Below, in pieces: positions 15,668 through 23,800 of a stretch of DNA of 36,805 nucleotides. A program made the position numbers and the translations under genes. Within the stretch, counting starts at the first letter, position 1, and each line of letters opens with the position of its first letter. This DNA is from Treponema sp. (GTDB taxonomy: Bacteria; Spirochaetota; Spirochaetia; Treponematales; Treponemataceae). Below the pieces are notes generated by a model. It saw only the letters and a list, made by a program, of their open reading frames with translations, was not told where the DNA came from and searched no databases. The DNA is taken from assembly GCA_014803985.1 (NCBI GenBank), contig JAAVAO010000009.1, forward strand, positions 1 through 36,805. The letters run 5' to 3'.

Positions 15668-16663
15668 ATGGTTAGTTACAAAGAAATTGGTCTTGTGAAC
15701 ACAAAAGATATGTTCGCAAAAGCGATGAAGGGCAAATATGCAATTCCTGCCTTCAATTTTAACAACATGGAGCAGATGCAGGCTATTATTCAAGCTTGTG
15801 TTGAAGTAAAATCGCCTGTTATTTTGCAGGTTTCAAAAGGCGCGCGCGCTTATGCCGACAAATATATTTTGCGCAATATGGCTCGGGGAGCCGTTGAATA
15901 TGCCGAAGAGCTTGGCTGCAAGATTCCGATTGTACTCCATCTTGATCACGGCCCGAATTTTGAAGTTGCAAAGGACTGCATCGACAATGGATTTTCTTCC
16001 GTGATGATTGACGGCTCTGCTCTTCCGTATGATGAAAATGTAAAAGTTACAAAAGAAGTGTGCGACTATGCACATAAATATGACGTTACCGTTGAAGGCG
16101 AACTTGGCGTTTTGGGTGGCGTTGAAGACGATGTTGCGGCTGAAGAAAGCAAATACACAAAGCCGGAGGAAGTTCAAGACTTTGTTTCAAAAACAGGCGT
16201 TGATTCTCTTGCAATTTCAATTGGAACAAGCCACGGACGATGTAAATTCAAGCCAGAACAGTGTACATTGGTTGACGGCGTTCTTGTGCCACCTCCGCTT
16301 GCATTCAACGTTCTTGAAGGCGTGGAGAAAATGATTCCAGGCTTCCCCATTGTTTTGCACGGCTCTTCTTCTGTTCCTGTTGAATATGTAAGAATCATCG
16401 AACAGTTCGGTGGAAAGATCCCTAATTCAGTTGGCATTCCTGAAGATCAGTTGAGAAAAGCCGCTGCAAGCGCAGTTTGCAAAATCAATATTGACTCTGA
16501 CGGGCGACTTGCAATGACTGCAGCGATTAGAAAATTCTTTGCAGAGCATCCTGACAAATTCGACCCACGAGAATATTTAGGACCAGCACGCGAAGAACTA
16601 AAGAAAATGTACATGCACAAATGCGTGGATGTTTTAGGCAGCGCAGGACATGCGTTAGACTAG
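15668..16663 (+). CDS. fba: Class II fructose-bisphosphate aldolase
   Basis: Splits fructose-1,6-bisphosphate into glyceraldehyde-3-phosphate and dihydroxyacetone phosphate in glycolysis, using zinc. The 331-aa sequence has the class II hallmarks: AIPAFNFNNMEQMQAII near the start, the metal-site segment VLHLDHGPNFE around residue 93, DVTVEGELGVLGGVED near 139-154, and the later zinc/phosphate segments IVLHGSSSVP and INIDSDGRLAMTAAIR. GAGG lies eight bases before the ATG. A TATAAT at 15638-15643 is a likely -10. It is divergent from the ABC ATPase gene and probably monocistronic. Confidence 0.96.
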   Translation: MVSYKEIGLVNTKDMFAKAMKGKYAIPAFNFNNMEQMQAIIQACVEVKSPVILQVSKGARAYADKYILRNMARGAVEYAEELGCKIPIVLHLDHGPNFEVAKDCIDNGFSSVMIDGSALPYDENVKVTKEVCDYAHKYDVTVEGELGVLGGVEDDVAAEESKYTKPEEVQDFVSKTGVDSLAISIGTSHGRCKFKPEQCTLVDGVLVPPPLAFNVLEGVEKMIPGFPIVLHGSSSVPVEYVRIIEQFGGKIPNSVGIPEDQLRKAAASAVCKINIDSDGRLAMTAAIRKFFAEHPDKFDPREYLGPAREELKKMYMHKCVDVLGSAGHALD

Positions 16664-16751
16664 ACAATAACGGCAGGGGCGAGGATACGAGCAGTCTTGT
16701 AAAAAAAATGAATTGCCCCCGCCCTCTCGTTTTATCATTTCAACTTGATTT

Positions 16752-16777
16752 GTCGTTTTTGCAAATACAAAAATGAC
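16752..16777 (+). terminator. Possible aldolase terminator hairpin
   Basis: gtcgtttttg (16752-16761) and caaaaatgac (16768-16777) pair with one G-U, followed by weakly T-rich sequence. An imperfect GC-rich pairing just upstream (16672-16728) may add to it. Confidence 0.35.
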
Positions 16778-16869
16778 GAAATACACTTTTTACGATAGCA
16801 ATTGATGGAAAAACCTGTGTCCATCCTTGCTCTGCTTCTAATACATGCGAGCGACTTGATAACAATAAC

Positions 16870-16915
16870 AAAAAAGCGGTGCTGAACGACCTTGTCGAAC
16901 AGCACCGCTTTTTTT
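16870..16915. terminator. Strong bidirectional terminator
   Basis: aaaaaagcggtgctg and cagcaccgctttttt form a 15-bp perfect stem with T-runs on both strands, between fba (+) and the debranching-enzyme remnant (-). It is the clearest rho-independent terminator in the window. Confidence 0.9.
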
Positions 16916-16956
16916 ATGCGGATTATTTATCAATTACCAGTGTCTTTTTTACTAAA

Positions 16957-18369
16957 CTAATCGCTAGAAACACACATCAAGATAACCACTGAATAAGGCT
17001 TAACCCCATATTTTTCAGAAATCGTCTCTCCCGTTTCAGGTGACCAGCAGTTATATTCACTTTCAAAAAAACTTTGTGTGTCTACAACTCTTTTCCAAAC
17101 GCCATTCGTTGCTACAGGAACAGTAAAAGAAACCTCACCAGAATACATATTCATAAACACAAGATAGTCATGACCGCCGGTAACAGAAGAGCCGTTGATT
17201 TTGAGCCACACACATTTGTCACCATCGTTTAAAGTTGATGATCCATCTTCCTTTTTAAAGTCATAAGCAACACTATAATCTTTTTGTCTTAAAGCAGGAT
17301 CTTTTGCGCGCATATTCATAATGTACTGCATAAAGACAAAATTTCCATTTTTATTATCCTTGTTGCCAAATGTTCCAAAATTATTGTGATAAGAACCTTC
17401 ACCCCCTGTTGGAACTGTATGTGGCGAATCAGTATTTATCATATTGTAATTGTTCCACGTGGCAACGCTATCAATATTATACGGGTTGTTATTTCCGTTT
17501 TGAGTGCGACAGAACTCATCCCCCCACACAATCATCGGAACACCGCGACTTATCATCTGAATTACAGAATAGTTGCGATTTGCCTGACGACGAAGAGCTT
17601 TGTCATCTCCAAAAACAATGTTGTTATTATCACCGTTTCCGCCATCGCTTGGACCAAACGGCCATTCCAACTGTCCATTTTGAGCGTTTCCTGCGCCACT
17701 ATATGAACACAAATCTGCAAGTGTAAATCCATCGTGCGCCACGATAAAGTTCACGCTCTTATGCGGACCGCCCTCCTTGTTAAAGTTGTCGTAATCTCCG
17801 TATATATAATTGTTTACAACGCCTCTGTTTCCGCCACCAACATAGCCACGAAGCGCATCCCTATACCTTCCATTCCAGCCGCCCCAGCCTGCAGGGAAAT
17901 TTCCCACTTGATATGAGTTTCCACCAGTATCCCAACTTTCTGCAATCATTTCAATATTCTTTGAGTTACCAAGAGAGACAATTTTCTTGAGAGTTTCAGA
18001 GTTTTCATTATAATCCCAGTTTCCACTTGACGAATTCAGTTCTCGCCCTAGAACTGTTGCAAGGTCAAAACGGAATCCATCCACGCCCATTTCGTCCGTC
18101 CAATAGGAAAGAGAATCCAAAATAAACTGGCGGACATACGGATTGTCGCACTGCAAGTTGTTTCCGCATCCAGTTGTCTCCCAATAAGACGACTTGTCGC
18201 TTTGAACAAGTGAATAATATGTGGCATTGTCAAGTCCTCGCATGCTCACTAAAGTGCATTGTACGTTTTGATCCGTAGCACCTTGCCATGAACCGCCCTC
18301 GCCTGAATGGTTGATGAAAAACATTCTTCCTGTTGCCAGTGAAAAAATCAAAAACATGCGATTGCGCAT
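16957..18369 (-). pseudogene. 5'-truncated GH13 glycogen-debranching/isoamylase-type enzyme
   Basis: The 470-codon frame matches the C-terminal two thirds of a GlgX/isoamylase-type alpha-1,6-glucosidase: MRGLDNATYYSLV, DEMGVDGFRFDLATVLGR (catalytic Asp), MIAESWDTGG (acid/base Glu), NFIVAHDGFTLADLCSY (His-Asp) and GDEFCRTQNGNNNPYN. Full-length relatives have a CBM48 domain plus the first barrel strands, about 200 more residues. Here homology begins abruptly at FFINHSGEGG (about 18330), inside conserved region I, whose Asp is gone. The preceding MRNRMFLIFSLATGR is unrelated. With the first barrel strands missing, an active enzyme is unlikely. No ribosome site supports the first ATG. The remaining frame is intact, so the break may be recent, or the missing part may have been separated by rearrangement. 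Confidence 0.8.
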
Positions 18370-18452
18370 TTCGCACTGATTGTGGCAAAGATTTTTTCGC
18401 TGCAGCTGAAATGCTTGCAGAATGTCCTACATGTAAAGAAGATTGTTTTTGA
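18339..18452 (+). CDS. Short Cys-rich ORF at the rearrangement junction
   Basis: A 37-codon plus-strand ORF from GTG at 18339. It contains KTCDCAFRTDCGKDFF and AECPTCKEDCF: six Cys in 37 residues, arranged CxC, C, CxxC, C. That composition is unlikely by chance and suggests a metal-binding peptide or the tail of a larger broken gene. Its left end coincides with the point where debranching-enzyme homology stops on the opposite strand, which favours the tail of another gene joined there. No ribosome-binding site is visible. Confidence 0.35.
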   Translation: MKKSKTCDCAFRTDCGKDFFAAAEMLAECPTCKEDCF

Positions 18453-18519
18453 TTTTCTGTTCTCACAATAGAGCGCATTCATACAAAATTGATTTTTGAT
18501 ATGCATCCATTTCCCCCTC

Positions 18520-18547
18520 TTGACAAAAAACTAAATAGTAGTATTAT
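18520..18547 (+). promoter_or_regulatory. Promoter of the leu leader and operon
   Basis: TTGACA (18520-18525), a 16-base spacer and TATTAT (18542-18547) make a near-consensus promoter. The predicted start (18553-18555) coincides with the ATG of the leader peptide. Confidence 0.75.
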
Positions 18548-18554
18548 AAAAACT

Positions 18555-18608
18555 ATGAAAAAGACATTACTTCTACAACTTCTAAATTCTCTTTTTGAGG
18601 CCGCTTAA
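18555..18608 (+). CDS. leuL: Leucine-rich leader peptide of the leu operon
   Basis: A 17-residue ORF, MKKTLLLQLLNSLFEAA, with six leucines, five of them clustered at codons 5-10 (TTA CTT CTA CAA CTT CTA). It lies between a strong promoter and a rho-independent terminator upstream of leuA, the classic arrangement for ribosome-mediated attenuation: low charged tRNA-Leu stalls the ribosome on these codons. There is no ribosome-binding sequence, and the ATG lies at the predicted transcription start, so it should be translated as a leaderless message. The last codons (GCC GCT TAA) contain the antiterminator arm, so a ribosome finishing the peptide would cover it. Confidence 0.8.
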   Translation: MKKTLLLQLLNSLFEAA

Positions 18609-18673
18609 AGTCAGGTGGAATGTAATGGTATTATGAAAATTGCAGACCTGCCGTAAAGCGGCGGGTCTTTTTT
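18597..18673 (+). promoter_or_regulatory. Leu attenuator: terminator and antiterminator
   Basis: Terminator: gacctgccg (18645-18653) pairs with cggcgggtc (18659-18667, one G-U) around taaag, followed by six T. Antiterminator: gccgctt (18600-18606, the end of the leader ORF) is perfectly complementary to aagcggc (18656-18662), which is the 3' part of the terminator stem. The two structures are mutually exclusive. Inferred logic: stalling at the Leu codons frees 18600-18606, the antiterminator forms and leuA is transcribed; full translation covers it and transcription stops. No T-box features were seen. Confidence 0.78.
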
Positions 18674-18814
18674 ATTGAAGGAAGGCAAGATAAAATGCTG
18701 TCGAAAATAACGTCTGCTTTTCATCTTGTTCAGTTTTCGTTTAAAACGTGTTTATAAACTGCACATTTTCAATTTGTAAATGTGTAAAAAAAATATAATC
18801 TAGAGGAAAATACG

Positions 18815-20878
18815 ATGGAAGTTTCTATGAATCCTAATGGAAAGTACCGGGCTTTTGAGCCAATTCCAATTAAAAATCGAAAATGGCCAGAAAAAACCAT
18901 TGAAAAGTCGCCGATTTGGTGTTCTGTTGACCTTCGAGATGGAAATCAGGCGCTTATAAATCCAATGACTGTTGAGGAAAAACTTGAGTTCTTCGATATG
19001 CTTATAAAAATCGGCTTTAAAGAAATCGAAGTTGGCTTTCCCGCTTCTTCCGACACGGAATTTACCTTTATGCGCCGCCTCATTGAAGAAAACCATGTGC
19101 CTGACGATGTAACACTGCAAGTCCTTTGCCAAGCGCGTGAAAATTTAATTTTACGCACATTTGAATCTTTGCGAGGCTGTAAAAACGCAATCTTCCATTT
19201 ATACAACTCAACCTCTCGCGCCCAAAGAGAATACACTTTCAATAAATCGAAGGAAGAGATTAAGCAAATTGCAATTGAAGGAATTAGATGTATAAAAAAC
19301 TGTCTTGATCAGGCTGGAGATACTCACATTCGCCTTGAATATTCGCCCGAAAGTTTTTCAACAACTGAAATTGACTATGCACTTGAAGTGTGCGAAGCGG
19401 TAAAAGCGGAATGGAATGCAAAAGACGGCGAAAAAATTATTTTCAACCTTCCAACGACAGTTGAATGCGCCCTTCCAAACCAATTTGCAGACTCTATAGA
19501 GTATTTTTGCCAAAATATAAGCGATAGAGAATCTATTATAGTCAGCCTGCACAACCACAATGACAGAGGGGAAGGCATTGCGCAATGCGAACTGGGACTT
19601 CTTGCGGGAGCGGATAGAGTTGAAGGCTGCCTTTTTGGAAACGGCGAAAGAACAGGAAATCTTGACATTGTTACAGTCGCATTAAATATGTTCACACAGG
19701 GAGTTGACCCGCATCTGGACTTAAGAGACATTCAGCACATTGGAGAGGAATACACCCGTTTTACGGGGATGGAAATTCATCCGCGCTCACCGTATGCTGG
19801 AGAACTTGTGTTTACAGCATTTTCAGGATCTCATCAAGACGCAATCAGAAAGGGAATGGCAGCCCGCGTTGGCAAAAGTGAAAATGAATATTGGGATGTT
19901 CCATACCTCACCATTGACCCACACGATATTGGCAGGCAATACGAAGGTATTATCCGAATCAACAGTCAAAGTGGAAAAGGAGGGGCAGCCTTTATAATGG
20001 AAACCAACTATGGCATTTGTATGCCAAAGGCAATGCATGCGGTTTTTGGCGCACTCGTCAAAAAAGCGGCGGACAAAGCGCAACGAGAACTGCAGATTTC
20101 TGAAATATACGATGTGTTTGAAAGCGCGTGGCTAAAAACAACATCACCGCTTCATATCATAGAGATTTCAGAGCGACACATTGAAGGCGAACGCGGTTCA
20201 AACACGCCTGAACAAGTTGCGGCAATGGCGACAATTGAATGGGAGGGAAAACGATATGCAATCGCCGCAAACGGGAACGGTCCTCTTGATGCGTTTGTAA
20301 GCGCAATGAAAAAAACTCCTGCCCCTCTATTCAATATCACATCGTTTCAAGAGCATTCTGTAGGAGAAGGCAGCGACACGTATGCTATGGCGTATGTTCA
20401 AATCACCAAGGAAAATGGAGAACAAGCGTGGGGCGTTGGAAAAAGTTCTAATGTTGGGCGCGCAGGAATTGCCGCAGTGGTTAGCGCATTGAATTTTGCA
20501 GGAATCGACGCAGTGGTAAGTGCATTGAATTTTAAAACAGAAATTAAACAGAATTTCAGCAAGGATATAACGGCGACTGCGGTGGCGCATATTGCAGGAG
20601 AAAAAGGCTGCATGGCTAACCCTTACATCATACAATTTCAACAGAACAAAACATTTGAAAACTACCAGCAAGAGGTCGCGTGCAACGAGTCGCACCCCGA
20701 TAAAAAAAATGCTGCGCAGAAGCACAAAAAAAACAAACTACCGAATTTATCCCGTTTTGATAATAAAAAGCTAGAAAAACGCAATGAAAAACAAGTTAAT
20801 TTGCTAGCAAGTAATGAGGCAAGACTTAAGGCAAGTAATGTGGCAAGAAATAAGGCAAGACTTAAGGAGAAAAATTGA
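18815..20878 (+). CDS. leuA: 2-isopropylmalate synthase, long (type 2) form with extended tail
   Basis: First committed step of leucine synthesis: condenses acetyl-CoA with 2-ketoisovalerate. The catalytic TIM barrel has SVDLRDGNQAL (37-47) and the metal-binding HNH at 246-248 (SLHNHNDRGEG), then LFGNGERTGNLD. The type 2 family is about 550-640 aa; here there are 687. The regulatory leucine-binding domain lies at about 440-575. Near its end AVVSALNF occurs twice (554-561 and 566-573), a 36-bp tandem duplication. Residues ~610-687 are a Lys/Asn-rich tail with repeated ARLK and ASN motifs, atypical for the family. AGAGGA eight bases before the ATG supports the start. It is controlled by the upstream attenuator and overlaps the oxidoreductase gene. 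Confidence 0.93.
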   Translation: MEVSMNPNGKYRAFEPIPIKNRKWPEKTIEKSPIWCSVDLRDGNQALINPMTVEEKLEFFDMLIKIGFKEIEVGFPASSDTEFTFMRRLIEENHVPDDVTLQVLCQARENLILRTFESLRGCKNAIFHLYNSTSRAQREYTFNKSKEEIKQIAIEGIRCIKNCLDQAGDTHIRLEYSPESFSTTEIDYALEVCEAVKAEWNAKDGEKIIFNLPTTVECALPNQFADSIEYFCQNISDRESIIVSLHNHNDRGEGIAQCELGLLAGADRVEGCLFGNGERTGNLDIVTVALNMFTQGVDPHLDLRDIQHIGEEYTRFTGMEIHPRSPYAGELVFTAFSGSHQDAIRKGMAARVGKSENEYWDVPYLTIDPHDIGRQYEGIIRINSQSGKGGAAFIMETNYGICMPKAMHAVFGALVKKAADKAQRELQISEIYDVFESAWLKTTSPLHIIEISERHIEGERGSNTPEQVAAMATIEWEGKRYAIAANGNGPLDAFVSAMKKTPAPLFNITSFQEHSVGEGSDTYAMAYVQITKENGEQAWGVGKSSNVGRAGIAAVVSALNFAGIDAVVSALNFKTEIKQNFSKDITATAVAHIAGEKGCMANPYIIQFQQNKTFENYQQEVACNESHPDKKNAAQKHKKNKLPNLSRFDNKKLEKRNEKQVNLLASNEARLKASNVARNKARLKEKN

Positions 20879-21912
20879 AAGAGCATGTTTATAAAACCGC
20901 ACTCATTGGAACTGGACGCATAGGATTTACACTTGGGTTTGACAAAAAGCGCGAACAACCTGCAAGCCACACAATGGCTTTGAAAAAAAATAAGCATTTC
21001 TTGATTGAAGCAGGTTGCGACAGTGACAACAAGCGTCTTGCCAATTGGAAACAATTCACCTCTGCAAAAAAAGTGTATGCGAATGCGGGCGCTTTGTTCG
21101 AGGATTTTTCTCCTGAAGTTGTGGTTATCGCGGTAAATGAAAACGCCCACTTGGACACCGCTCTAAAGGCAATAGCCGCAAAACCACGACTTATACTCCT
21201 TGAAAAACCCGTTGCCTTACATCTTGACGACGCTTTTAAAATTCAAACGGCTTCAACTGAGTATGGAGTTCCCATTCTCATAAATCATGAAAGACGCTTT
21301 TCCGAGGATTACAGAATCGCAAAAAAATATATTGCAAAAATCGGAAAAATCCTCACGATAAACGCGCGACTTGACTCAGGACTGTATGTCTATAATCCTG
21401 CTGCGGAACATTCAGGGGAGTACAGTCTTTTGCATGATGGAACACATTTAGTTGATACAGTGCTTTATCTCCTCGAAAATACCTGCGGAGAGGAAAACAT
21501 TCTCAAAAACTGCACTATTTCATCTATCTCTTGTGATGATCAAAATAATAAAATCATACGAAGTGTTTCCGCTCATTTTGAAACAGATATATGTGCAGAC
21601 GTAAATCTCTTTTTTTCAGGACAAAGTCGTTTTTTTGGATTTGAAATAGACATAATCGGAAGTGAAGGACGTATAAAAGTTGGAAACGGCATATTTGAAT
21701 TGTACAAACGAGAAGAATCAAAACTGTACACAGGTTTTTATTCGCTTGAAAAAGATAAAAGTATTCGTCGCCCTAAAAAAACACGGTATTTTTCAAATAT
21801 GATAAAAAATGCCGCAGATTTTTTAAATGGATCTTCCCCTCTTCTTTCTAATCTGCAAACAGGAATAAACGCTATGAAAGTTCTTGAAAAAATAAAGGAA
21901 TCTTTTTTATAG
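20875..21912 (+). CDS. Gfo/Idh/MocA-family oxidoreductase
   Basis: A 345-aa NAD(P)-dependent dehydrogenase, probably acting on a sugar, inositol-like or amino-sugar substrate that cannot be named. The N-terminal Rossmann motif ALIGTGRIGFTLG (about 9-21) and the family EKP motif (LILLEKPVALHLDDAF, near 105-120) are clear, and a GEYSLLHDGTHLVDTVLYLL helix in the C-terminal domain carries the usual HD/H residues. The start is TTG at 20875: TTGA overlaps the leuA stop, and aaggag lies a few bases upstream inside the leuA tail, so translation is coupled to leuA. Its placement in the leu unit is not explained by known leucine synthesis steps. Confidence 0.85.
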   Translation: MKEHVYKTALIGTGRIGFTLGFDKKREQPASHTMALKKNKHFLIEAGCDSDNKRLANWKQFTSAKKVYANAGALFEDFSPEVVVIAVNENAHLDTALKAIAAKPRLILLEKPVALHLDDAFKIQTASTEYGVPILINHERRFSEDYRIAKKYIAKIGKILTINARLDSGLYVYNPAAEHSGEYSLLHDGTHLVDTVLYLLENTCGEENILKNCTISSISCDDQNNKIIRSVSAHFETDICADVNLFFSGQSRFFGFEIDIIGSEGRIKVGNGIFELYKREESKLYTGFYSLEKDKSIRRPKKTRYFSNMIKNAADFLNGSSPLLSNLQTGINAMKVLEKIKESFL

Positions 21913-21937
21913 GTCGAACAGCAAGTTTTGTACTTTT

Positions 21938-22043
21938 ATATAATTTGAGCGGCTTGTTGCTACGCTTATCTGCATGCAAACAAAAAAACGCAAAATTAAA
22001 TACGGCTTTGTCGTGCGACCTTTTCAGGGTTGTGGCATTCGCC
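21938..22043 (-). repeat. Interspersed repeat, family 2, copy 1
   Basis: On the minus strand this block begins ggcgaatgccacaaccctga, continues aaaggtcgcacgacaaagcc, and ends agcaacaagccgctcaaat. The same start and end blocks occur on the plus strand at 31091-31250, with a longer hairpin-rich middle there. It fills most of the gap between the oxidoreductase and murJ. Confidence 0.65.
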
Positions 22044-22123
22044 AATTTATTTGCAAAAACAAAAAATTTAAACTAATAGGTGCTTGCATATATCTTTTAT
22101 AATAAGGTATTCTATTATTTGAT

Positions 22124-23800
22124 ATGACAACGGAACGGTATCAAGAAAATTACAGCGGACAAAACGCCAAGAAAAAATCCCTCATAAAATCGGGGCTGCT
22201 TCTTTCTCTTATGACATTCGCCTCTCGAATAATGGGACTTGTTCGGGAGATGACAAAAGCCGCTTTTTTAGGAACAAGTGCGTATGCAGATGCATTTGGA
22301 ATAGCCTTTATGCTTCCAAATCTTTTAAGGCGACTTTTTGCAGAAAACAGCATTTCAGTTGCGTTTATTCCGACTTTTAGAGGCTACATCGAAGAAGACA
22401 AGGATGAGGAGTCGCATTCCCGCATACAAGAATTTATTTCCGCAACGCTTACTTTGGTTTCCTTTTTAACGGCATGCGTTACAGTGCTGGGCATAATTCT
22501 TGCAACATTCATAGTGCCGTTTTTTTACGGAGGAGAAACAGACGCAGTGATTCTTGCAGAAACAACGCTTTTAACGCGCATAATGTTTCCCTATCTTTTT
22601 GTCATTTCTATTGCAGCGTTTTTACAAGGCATTTTAAATACCTGCAATGTATTTGCACCATCAGGTTTCACCCCTGTTTTATTCAATGGAATTGTTGTTC
22701 TGATGACATACGCTTTAACACCGCAAATGGTAAATCCATCAGGGCTTCCGCAAGAGGCTTTGGCTGCGCGTGCAATGAGTTTTGGAGTCTTAATAGGAGG
22801 ATGCTTTCAAGCGGCGTTCCAATGGCCGTTTGTCAAGAAAACCGGGTGGAAAACAACACTAACCTCTCTAAAAAAAGCATTTATAAATCCAGGAACGCGA
22901 AAAGTTGTATCCCTCATAGTTCCAACAATAATAGGAATGGCAGCCTATCAATTGAACGATGTCGTTTCAACCGCACTTGCAGGAAAAATCGGTACGGGAG
23001 CGGTGTCAAGCCTTCAGTACAGTCTTCGCATTCAAGAGCTCATTTTAGGGATATTTGCAGTTGCAGTCGGAACAGTGATTCTTCCAGATTTATCGGGGCT
23101 TGCAAAAAAACAGGACTGGTCGTCCTTTAATGCCCTTCTGCTTCAGTCAATAAAAATCATCGCGCTTATCACTATTCCCGTAACATTTTATTCTCTTGTT
23201 TGCGGAGAAGACTTGATAAGCCTCATATACAAAACCAAAAATTTCAACTCTGAATCCGTAAAATTAACGCTAGATGTGTTTATGTTCCACATAGCAGGGC
23301 TTTTCTTTATCGCGGTAAACAGAATTATTTCGCCTGCATTTTACGCTCAAGGCAACACAAAACTCCCCTCTTTAGCAGGGATTATCAGTTTTGGAGTGAA
23401 TATAGCCCTCGCTGTCACTCTTTCCTTTCCAATGAAAACAAGAGGAATTGCCTTGTCTCTATCCCTTGCTAGTCTTGCAAACACAGTCTTTCTCTTTATT
23501 TTTATGGGAAAAATGCACGGAATGGAAGCAAAAAAAACAGCCTTGCAAATGTCTGTGTATGTCGTAAGAATGATTTGCTTTTCCATAATAGCCGCCTGCC
23601 CGACCTATTTTGCACGCCTGTATCTTATACGCATTTTTCACGTGCAAAGTCGATTGATTGCAAACGGTCTTCCCGTCTTGCTTTGCGGACTTATGTTTGC
23701 CGCAATTGGAATTTTTCTGTTGCTTATATTTAAAGATGAAACTGCTATGGCTGCACTAAAAAAAATAAAGGCAAAAACAAAAAATAGGAATAAAAAATGA
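22124..23800 (+). CDS. murJ: Lipid II flippase MurJ (MviN)
   Basis: Moves the lipid-linked peptidoglycan precursor lipid II across the inner membrane. The 558-aa protein has the MviN pattern: after a polar N-terminus, SLMTFASRIMGLVREMTKAA and YADAFGIAFMLPNLLRRLFA (about 30-72), then AENSISVAFIPTF, the most diagnostic block of the family, and about 14 hydrophobic helices in total. A Lys/Arg-rich end (KIKAKTKNRNKK) follows the last helix. No ribosome-binding site precedes the ATG; TATTCT or TATTAT lies 5-10 bases upstream, with TTGCAT at 22084-22089, so a leaderless or nearly leaderless transcript is likely. It overlaps the M24 peptidase gene by ATGA. Confidence 0.94.
   Translation: MTTERYQENYSGQNAKKKSLIKSGLLLSLMTFASRIMGLVREMTKAAFLGTSAYADAFGIAFMLPNLLRRLFAENSISVAFIPTFRGYIEEDKDEESHSRIQEFISATLTLVSFLTACVTVLGIILATFIVPFFYGGETDAVILAETTLLTRIMFPYLFVISIAAFLQGILNTCNVFAPSGFTPVLFNGIVVLMTYALTPQMVNPSGLPQEALAARAMSFGVLIGGCFQAAFQWPFVKKTGWKTTLTSLKKAFINPGTRKVVSLIVPTIIGMAAYQLNDVVSTALAGKIGTGAVSSLQYSLRIQELILGIFAVAVGTVILPDLSGLAKKQDWSSFNALLLQSIKIIALITIPVTFYSLVCGEDLISLIYKTKNFNSESVKLTLDVFMFHIAGLFFIAVNRIISPAFYAQGNTKLPSLAGIISFGVNIALAVTLSFPMKTRGIALSLSLASLANTVFLFIFMGKMHGMEAKKTALQMSVYVVRMICFSIIAACPTYFARLYLIRIFHVQSRLIANGLPVLLCGLMFAAIGIFLLLIFKDETAMAALKKIKAKTKNRNKK

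Noticed and set aside
18555..18814. T-box riboswitch upstream of leuA
   Set aside because: No T-box consensus (AGGGTGG-type) or specifier-loop architecture was seen; the leader peptide with a competing terminator explains the region better.
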